This document shows, piece by piece, positions 55,825 through 64,000 of a stretch of DNA of 64,000 bases. The notes beneath the pieces were generated by a model. The model saw nothing but the letters and a program-made list of their open reading frames with translations, was not told the origin of the DNA and did not search any database. The stretch comes from Pseudomonas monteilii (GTDB lineage Bacteria > Pseudomonadota > Gammaproteobacteria > Pseudomonadales > Pseudomonadaceae). The DNA is taken from contig CP013997.1 in the NCBI GenBank assembly GCA_001534745.1, positions 4,650,001 through 4,714,000 of the forward strand, in the 5' to 3' direction. The number at the start of each line of letters is the position of its first letter. The stretch's first letter is position 1. The translations under genes were made by a program, and so were the position numbers.

Positions 55825-57369
55825 ATGCAGCAACTCAATCCTTCCGAAATTAGTGAAATCATCAAGGGCCGCATCGAGAAACTCGATGTGAGCTCCCAAG
55901 CCCGTAACGAAGGTACCGTCGTCAGCGTTTCCGACGGTATCGTGCGGATCCACGGTCTGGCCGACGTCATGTACGGCGAAATGATCGAGTTCCCGGGCGG
56001 CGTGTACGGTATGGCCCTGAACCTGGAGCAAGACTCCGTGGGTGCGGTCGTACTGGGCGCGTACACCTCCCTCGCCGAGGGCATGAGTGCCAAGTGCACC
56101 GGTCGCATCCTGGAGGTTCCGGTCGGTAAGGAACTGCTGGGTCGCGTCGTCGATGCCCTGGGCAACCCGATCGATGGCAAAGGTCCGCTGAACAACACCG
56201 AGACCGACGCTGTCGAGAAAGTCGCGCCTGGCGTGATCTGGCGTAAGTCGGTAGACCAGCCGGTCCAGACCGGCTACAAGGCTGTCGATGCCATGATCCC
56301 GGTCGGCCGTGGTCAGCGTGAGCTGATCATCGGTGACCGTCAGATCGGCAAGACCGCGATGGCGGTCGACGCCATCATCAACCAGCGTGACAGCGGCATC
56401 TTCTGCGTCTACGTGGCCGTTGGCCAGAAGCAGTCGACCATCGCCAACGTCGTTCGCAAGCTGGAAGAAAACGGCGCCCTGGCCAACACCATTATCGTGG
56501 CCGCCAGTGCTTCCGAATCCGCCGCACTGCAGTTCCTGGCACCTTACGCCGGCTGCACCATGGGCGAGTTCTTCCGTGACCGCGGTGAAGACGCGCTGAT
56601 CGTCTACGATGACCTGTCCAAGCAGGCCGTGGCCTACCGTCAGATCTCCCTGCTGCTGCGCCGTCCACCAGGACGTGAGGCTTACCCAGGTGACGTGTTC
56701 TATCTCCACTCCCGTCTGCTGGAGCGTGCATCGCGCGTTTCCGAAGAGTACGTCGAGAAGTTCACCAACGGTGCCGTGACCGGCAAGACCGGCTCGCTGA
56801 CCGCGCTGCCGATCATCGAAACCCAGGCTGGCGACGTTTCCGCGTTCGTTCCGACCAACGTGATCTCGATCACCGACGGTCAGATCTTCCTGGAATCGGC
56901 CATGTTCAACTCGGGCATCCGTCCTGCCGTGAACGCCGGTGTGTCGGTATCCCGTGTTGGTGGTGCCGCTCAGACCAAGATCATCAAGAAGCTGTCCGGT
57001 GGTATTCGTACCGCGCTGGCCCAGTACCGTGAACTGGCGGCTTTCGCCCAGTTCGCCTCGGACCTGGACGAAGCGACCCGCAAGCAGCTGGAGCATGGTC
57101 AGCGCGTCACCGAGCTGATGAAGCAGAAGCAGTACGCGCCGATGTCCATCGCGGACATGGCTCTGTCGCTGTACGCCGCTGAGCGTGGCTTCCTGACCGA
57201 CGTCGAAATCGCCAAGATCGGTAGCTTCGAACAAGCGCTGATTGCCTACTTCAACCGCGATCACGCCGACCTCATGGCCAAGATCAACGTGAAAGGTGAC
57301 TTCAACGACGAAATCGACGCTGGCATGAAAGCCGGTATCGAGAAGTTCAAGGCCACCCAGACCTGGTAA
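55825..57369 (+). CDS. atpA: ATP synthase F1 subunit alpha
   Basis: This 514-residue subunit has the P-loop [13 protein letters not shown] (about residue 169) and the non-catalytic nucleotide site. The signature [17 protein letters not shown] is present, with the interface arginine in it. It lies 21 bases after atpH, within the operon. Confidence 0.99.
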   Translation: MQQLNPSEISEIIKGRIEKLDVSSQARNEGTVVSVSDGIVRIHGLADVMYGEMIEFPGGVYGMALNLEQDSVGAVVLGAYTSLAEGMSAKCTGRILEVPVGKELLGRVVDALGNPIDGKGPLNNTETDAVEKVAPGVIWRKSVDQPVQTGYKAVDAMIPVGRGQRELIIGDRQIGKTAMAVDAIINQRDSGIFCVYVAVGQKQSTIANVVRKLEENGALANTIIVAASASESAALQFLAPYAGCTMGEFFRDRGEDALIVYDDLSKQAVAYRQISLLLRRPPGREAYPGDVFYLHSRLLERASRVSEEYVEKFTNGAVTGKTGSLTALPIIETQAGDVSAFVPTNVISITDGQIFLESAMFNSGIRPAVNAGVSVSRVGGAAQTKIIKKLSGGIRTALAQYRELAAFAQFASDLDEATRKQLEHGQRVTELMKQKQYAPMSIADMALSLYAAERGFLTDVEIAKIGSFEQALIAYFNRDHADLMAKINVKGDFNDEIDAGMKAGIEKFKATQTW

Positions 57370-57416
57370 GCCGCAGCGGGGGCCCTGCCCCCGCTTGCTA
57401 ACCTGATAGGTGATAC

Positions 57417-58277
57417 ATGGCAGGCGCAAAAGAGATTCGCAGTAAGATTGCGAGCATCAAAAGCACGCAAAAAATTACCAGCGCCATGGAGAAAGTGGCG
57501 GTCAGCAAAATGCGCAAGGCACAACTGCGCATGGCTGCCAGCCGCCCTTACGCGGAGCGTATCCGCCAGGTGATCGGTCATCTGGCCAACGCCAACCCGG
57601 AATACCGCCATCCTTTCATGATCGAGCGTGACGTCAAGCGCGTCGGTTATGTCGTGGTGAGCAGTGACCGTGGTCTGTGCGGTGGCTTGAACACCAACCT
57701 GTTCAAGGCCCTGGTCAAGGACATGAACGCCAACCGCGGACAGGGCGTCGAAATCGACCTGTGCGTGATCGGTAGCAAAGGTGCGACGTTCTTCCGCAGC
57801 TTTGGCGGCAACGTGGTAGCGGCGATCAGCCACCTGGGCGAAGAGCCGTCGATCAACGATCTGATCGGCAGCGTCAAGGTCATGCTGGACGCTTACCTCG
57901 AAGGCCGTATCGATCGCCTCTCCGTGGTGTCGAACAAGTTCATCAACACCATGACTCAACAACCGACGGTCGAGCAACTGGTACCGTTGGAGGCAACCCC
58001 GGATCAAGAACTCAAGCACCACTGGGATTACCTGTACGAACCCGACGCCAAGGAGCTGCTGGACGGCTTGATGGTGCGTTACGTGGAGTCGCAGGTGTAC
58101 CAGGCGGTGGTCGAGAACAATGCGGCCGAACAGGCTGCCCGGATGATCGCCATGAAGAACGCCACAGACAACGCCGGTGACCTGATCAGCGATCTCCAGC
58201 TGATCTACAACAAGGCGCGTCAGGCTGCGATCACCCAGGAGATCTCGGAAATCGTCGGCGGCGCTGCCGCGGTTTAA
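57417..58277 (+). CDS. atpG: ATP synthase F1 subunit gamma
   Basis: This 286-residue subunit is the central rotor shaft. It begins with [20 protein letters not shown], has [16 protein letters not shown] at about residue 81, and ends with the helix [21 protein letters not shown] and then [20 protein letters not shown], all family marks. Confidence 0.98.
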   Translation: MAGAKEIRSKIASIKSTQKITSAMEKVAVSKMRKAQLRMAASRPYAERIRQVIGHLANANPEYRHPFMIERDVKRVGYVVVSSDRGLCGGLNTNLFKALVKDMNANRGQGVEIDLCVIGSKGATFFRSFGGNVVAAISHLGEEPSINDLIGSVKVMLDAYLEGRIDRLSVVSNKFINTMTQQPTVEQLVPLEATPDQELKHHWDYLYEPDAKELLDGLMVRYVESQVYQAVVENNAAEQAARMIAMKNATDNAGDLISDLQLIYNKARQAAITQEISEIVGGAAAV

Positions 58278-59681
<1,404 letters not shown>

Positions 59682-59686
59682 TCCCG

Positions 59687-59704
59687 GCGCCCCGAAAGGG
59701 GCGC
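59687..59704 (+). other. hairpin between atpD and atpC
   Basis: GCGCCCC-GAAA-GGGGCGC is a 7-base stem with a GAAA tetraloop and no T run. Within an operon this is more likely to stabilise mRNA or reduce atpC expression than to terminate. Confidence 0.6.
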
Positions 59705-59725
59705 TAATCAGGTTGAGGCAAGCAG

Positions 59726-60151
59726 ATGGCTATGACAGTCCATTGCGATATCGTCAGCGCGGAAGGGGAAATTTTCTCCGGTCTGGTCGAGATGGTGATT
59801 GCGCACGGCAACCTGGGTGATCTTGGTATCGCTCCAGGCCACGCCCCGCTGATCACGAATCTCAAGCCAGGTCCGATCACGTTGACCAAGCAGGGTGGCG
59901 AGCGCGAGGTGTTCTACATCTCCGGTGGCTTCCTCGAAGTGCAGCCGAACATGGTCAAGGTGCTTGCCGATACCGTGCAACGTGCTGCAGACCTGGACGA
60001 GGCATCGGCTCAGGAAGCGGTCAAGGCTGCCGAGCAGGCTTTGAACGAAAAAGGCGCGGACTTCGATTACGGCGCCGCCGCCGCACGTCTGGCCGAGGCC
60101 GCAGCCCAGCTGCGTACCGTCCAGCAGATCCGCAAGAAGTTCGGTGGTTGA
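59726..60151 (+). CDS. atpC: ATP synthase F1 subunit epsilon
   Basis: This 141-residue subunit regulates ATP hydrolysis and connects gamma to the c ring. It has an N-terminal beta sandwich ([39 protein letters not shown]) and a C-terminal helical hairpin (about residues 88-138). It ends the atp operon. Confidence 0.97.
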   Translation: MAMTVHCDIVSAEGEIFSGLVEMVIAHGNLGDLGIAPGHAPLITNLKPGPITLTKQGGEREVFYISGGFLEVQPNMVKVLADTVQRAADLDEASAQEAVKAAEQALNEKGADFDYGAAAARLAEAAAQLRTVQQIRKKFGG

Positions 60152-60179
60152 GACCACCTGCTTTCCATGGATTGAGAAC

Positions 60180-60210
60180 AAGGGTAGCCATCGGCTACCC
60201 TTTTTCTTTT
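60180..60210 (+). terminator. Rho-independent terminator of the atp operon
   Basis: AAGGGTAGCC-ATC-GGCTACCCTT is a 10-base perfect stem (60180-60189 and 60193-60202) followed by TTTCTTTT. It lies 28 bases after atpC. Confidence 0.93.
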
Positions 60211-60261
60211 CCGTCATTCATACCCGGTCACTGCTGACCGCCCAGGATTGGTAGCCAGTCA

Positions 60262-61629
60262 ATGTCACTCGATATCGTAATTCTCGCCGCAGGCCAGGGC
60301 ACTCGCATGCGCTCGGCCTTGCCGAAGGTGCTTCACCCAGTGGCCGGCAATTCCATGCTCGGGCATGTTATCCACAGCGCGCGCCAGCTCGAGCCGCAAG
60401 GTATCCACGTGGTGATCGGTCATGGCGCTGAACAGGTGCGTGAACGGCTGGCCGCCGATGACCTGAACTTCGTGCTGCAGGACAAGCAGCTAGGCACCGG
60501 GCATGCGGTCGCCCAGGCATTGCCTGCCCTGAGTGCCGACACCGTCCTGATCCTCTATGGCGATGTACCCCTCATCGAAGTGCAGACCATCGAACGGCTG
60601 CTCACCCAAGTCAACGAGCACCAACTGGGCCTGTTGACCGTCACCCTCCAGGACCCGACCGGCTATGGCCGCATCGTGCGCGACAGCGCCGGCCAGGTCA
60701 CCGCGATCGTCGAGCAGAAAGACGCCACCGAGGCCCAGCGGGCGATCAAGGAGGGCAACACCGGGATCCTCGCAGTACCGGCCAAACGCTTGGCCGAGTG
60801 GTTGGGGCGTCTGTCCAACGACAACGCACAAGGCGAGTACTACCTCACCGACGTGATCGCCATGGCCGTCGCCGATGGTCTGGTGGTCGCCACCGAACAA
60901 CCGCTGGATGCCATGGAAGTGCAGGGCGCCAACGATCGTCGGCAACTGGCCGAACTCGAGCGTCATTACCAGCTGCGCGAAGCGCGTCGCCTGATGACCC
61001 AGGGCGTGACCCTGCGCGACCCGGCGCGTCTCGATGTCCGCGGCGAGGTCACTGTCGGCCGGGATGTCCTGATCGATGTGAACGTGATCCTGGAAGGCAA
61101 GGTGGTGCTGGAGGAGGGCGCGCAGATCGGCCCGAACTGCGTCATCAAGGACAGTACCGTGGGCCGGAATGCCGTGGTCAAGGCCAACAGCCACCTCGAC
61201 GGCGCCATCCTGGGCGAAGACAGCGACGTCGGACCGTTCGCCCGGTTGCGTCCGGGCAGTGTCCTGAGCGCACGGGCCCATGTGGGTAACTTCGTCGAGC
61301 TGAAGAACGCTCATCTGGGCGAAGGGGCCAAGGCCGGTCACCTGACCTACCTGGGCGACGCCCAGATCGGTGCGCGCAGCAACATCGGGGCAGGCACCAT
61401 CACCTGCAACTACGATGGCGCCAACAAGCACAGGACGGTGCTGGGCGAGGACGTGTTCATCGGTTCGAACAATGCCTTGGTGGCACCTGTGGATATCCAG
61501 GCAGGCGCAACCACGGCAGCAGGGTCCACCATCACCCACGATGTCGCGGCAGGCGAGTTGGCGGTGGCACGGGCCCGTCAACGCAACATCGAAGGTTGGG
61601 CACGGCCTGTCAAAAAACCCAAGAACTGA
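60262..61629 (+). CDS. glmU: bifunctional GlmU (UDP-GlcNAc pyrophosphorylase / GlcN-1-P acetyltransferase)
   Basis: This 455-residue enzyme makes UDP-N-acetylglucosamine for peptidoglycan and lipid A. The N-terminal uridyltransferase domain (1-228) has [23 protein letters not shown]. The C-terminal left-handed beta-helix (about 250-455) has the acetyltransferase site with [25 protein letters not shown] and [17 protein letters not shown]. An exact DnaA box lies at 60368-60376. glmR and glmS follow, so the pathway genes are together. Confidence 0.98.
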   Translation: MSLDIVILAAGQGTRMRSALPKVLHPVAGNSMLGHVIHSARQLEPQGIHVVIGHGAEQVRERLAADDLNFVLQDKQLGTGHAVAQALPALSADTVLILYGDVPLIEVQTIERLLTQVNEHQLGLLTVTLQDPTGYGRIVRDSAGQVTAIVEQKDATEAQRAIKEGNTGILAVPAKRLAEWLGRLSNDNAQGEYYLTDVIAMAVADGLVVATEQPLDAMEVQGANDRRQLAELERHYQLREARRLMTQGVTLRDPARLDVRGEVTVGRDVLIDVNVILEGKVVLEEGAQIGPNCVIKDSTVGRNAVVKANSHLDGAILGEDSDVGPFARLRPGSVLSARAHVGNFVELKNAHLGEGAKAGHLTYLGDAQIGARSNIGAGTITCNYDGANKHRTVLGEDVFIGSNNALVAPVDIQAGATTAAGSTITHDVAAGELAVARARQRNIEGWARPVKKPKN

Positions 61630-61835
61630 TTTATCCACACATCGCAGGTGCCGGCACTGTGCCGGCATCTGATCCCCGCCTCGAACATCCCTGCCATCTT
61701 ATCCACAGCCTGCCAGTTTTCCCCAGGTACGGGGAATACGTCTGAACGTCCCTCCTTTCTTATCCTCCCTTGACGTTTTCCTCAAAGTAAGCTTTGATTG
61801 CACCACTTATCTTTCGAATCGAAACTTAAAGCATC
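61630..61835. other. glmU-glmR intergenic region with two DnaA boxes
   Basis: Exact DnaA boxes TTATCCACA lie at 61631-61639 and 61699-61707. Between them is a perfect hairpin, TGCCGGCA-CTG-TGCCGGCA (61649-61667), a probable glmU terminator without T run. The promoter of glmR must lie near 61740-61820, where TTGACG (61771-61776) is a candidate -35 and TTTGAT (61793-61798) a weak -10. Confidence 0.55.
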
Positions 61836-62603
61836 ATGTCGAAACGTAATACGCCCCAGCGTCGCCATAACATCCTTTCCATGCTCAATGAGCTGGGGGA
61901 GGTAAGTGTGGATACATTGGCCAAACGCTTCGAAACCTCCGAGGTCACCATCCGCAAGGACCTGGCCGCACTCGAAGCCAATGGCTTGCTGCTGCGCCGT
62001 TACGGGGGCGCGATCACCATGCCCCAGGAATTGCTGACCGATGTCGTGCAGCCGGTCTCGCCCTACAAGCAGGCCATCGCCCGCGCTGCGGTCAAGCGCA
62101 TCCGCGAACATGCGCGCATCATCATCGACAGCGGCAGCACCACGGCGTCCATGATCCCCGAGCTGGGCCGTCAGCCGGGTCTGGTGGTCATGACCAACTC
62201 CCTGACTGTCGCCCAGGCCATCAGCGACCTCGAGCATGAGCCCGTGCTGTTGATGACCGGCGGCACCTGGGACCCGCACTCCGAATCTTTCCAGGGCCAG
62301 GTTGCCGAGCAGGTGTTGCGGTCCTACGACTTCGACCAACTGTTCATCGGCGCCGACGGGATCGACCTGACCCGCGGTACCACCACCTTCAACGAATTGC
62401 TCGGCCTGAGCCGGGTCATGGCCGAGGTGGCCCGTGAGGTGATCGTGATGGTCGAGTCCGACAAGGTCGGGCGCAAGATCCCTAACCTCGAGCTGCCCTG
62501 GAACCACGTCACCACCCTGATTACCGATGACCGCCTGCCGATCGAGGCACGCGAACAAATTCAAGCCCACGGCGTAAACCTGATCTGCGCCGCTCTCAGC
62601 TAG
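61836..62603 (+). CDS. DeoR family transcriptional regulator next to glmS
   Basis: This 255-residue regulator has an N-terminal DeoR helix-turn-helix (QRRHNILSMLNELGEVSVDT to FETSEVTIRKDLAALEANG, residues 8-50) and a C-terminal sugar-phosphate sensing domain (IIIDSGSTTASMIPEL, LLMTGG, ADGIDLTRG). It lies 12 bases before glmS, so it likely controls amino sugar synthesis in response to a phosphosugar, as GlmR-type proteins are thought to do. The exact effector is inferred. Confidence 0.9.
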   Translation: MSKRNTPQRRHNILSMLNELGEVSVDTLAKRFETSEVTIRKDLAALEANGLLLRRYGGAITMPQELLTDVVQPVSPYKQAIARAAVKRIREHARIIIDSGSTTASMIPELGRQPGLVVMTNSLTVAQAISDLEHEPVLLMTGGTWDPHSESFQGQVAEQVLRSYDFDQLFIGADGIDLTRGTTTFNELLGLSRVMAEVAREVIVMVESDKVGRKIPNLELPWNHVTTLITDDRLPIEAREQIQAHGVNLICAALS

Positions 62604-62615
62604 GAGCCCCCTGCC

Positions 62616-64000
<1,385 letters not shown>

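Noticed and set aside
55666..57429. 587-codon open frame opposite atpH and atpA
   Set aside because: Antisense shadow of conserved ATP synthase genes.
60402..60415. Possible third parS in glmU (TATCCACGTGGTGA)
   Set aside because: Only the central CCACGTGG fits; the outer bases GTT/AAC do not, so it is unlikely to bind ParB strongly.

Overview
The window is a stretch of a Pseudomonas chromosome, most like the P. putida group, that spans the replication origin. The evidence is GC-rich codon use, the block gmhB-glyS-glyQ-tag, gyrB-recF-dnaN-dnaA, oriC, rpmH-rnpA-yidD-yidC-mnmE, mnmG-rsmG-parA-parB, the atp operon and glmU-glmR-glmS, palindromic GTTCCACGTGGAAC parS sites inside recF, and a trpI/trpBA pair nearby. 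It holds about 63 protein genes. I see no tRNA, rRNA, CRISPR array, prophage or complete insertion sequence.

Left part (1-18 kb) is the least conserved. It starts with a SulP anion transporter cut by the window edge and a beta-carbonic anhydrase, then prlC-yheV, a gamma-carbonic anhydrase, a HAD phosphatase, a lipoprotein metallopeptidase, two sister lipoproteins, two DUF1161 secreted proteins around an OsmC and a luciferase-like flavoenzyme, a dodecin and a YqjD-type protein. Next come trpI/trpBA, a DUF3757 secreted protein, a DOPA-dioxygenase-like gene, a REP-type repeat cluster and a second SulP transporter.

From 17 to 33 kb lie aroE-hemF, qor, tsaC, dprA, def-fmt-rsmB-trkA-TPR, tag and a lipid A acyltransferase, glyQ-glyS-gmhB and plsC. 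These are translation, envelope and repair genes. The LysM-domain gene found between def and dprA in P. aeruginosa is absent. Between plsC and gyrB (33-37 kb) sits an accessory cassette: an MHS-type transporter, a GMC flavoprotein oxidoreductase and a divergent LysR regulator.

From 37 to 52 kb is the origin region. dnaA-dnaN-recF-gyrB read leftwards and rpmH onwards read rightwards, so both arms point away from oriC (43.6-44.1 kb). Two parS sites lie in recF and parA-parB lie 8 kb to the right. A second intergenic island rich in DnaA boxes lies upstream of mnmG and shares a 28-base block with oriC. At least 18 exact copies of the DnaA box TTATCCACA are spread from 18 to 62 kb, 11 of them inside genes.

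From 52.9 kb to the end are the nine-gene atp operon, with a strong promoter whose spacer is an inverted repeat, then glmU, a DeoR-type regulator (glmR) and glmS, cut by the right edge. I found no wholly unknown multi-gene system. The most interesting signals are the non-coding origin architecture and a few accessory genes.
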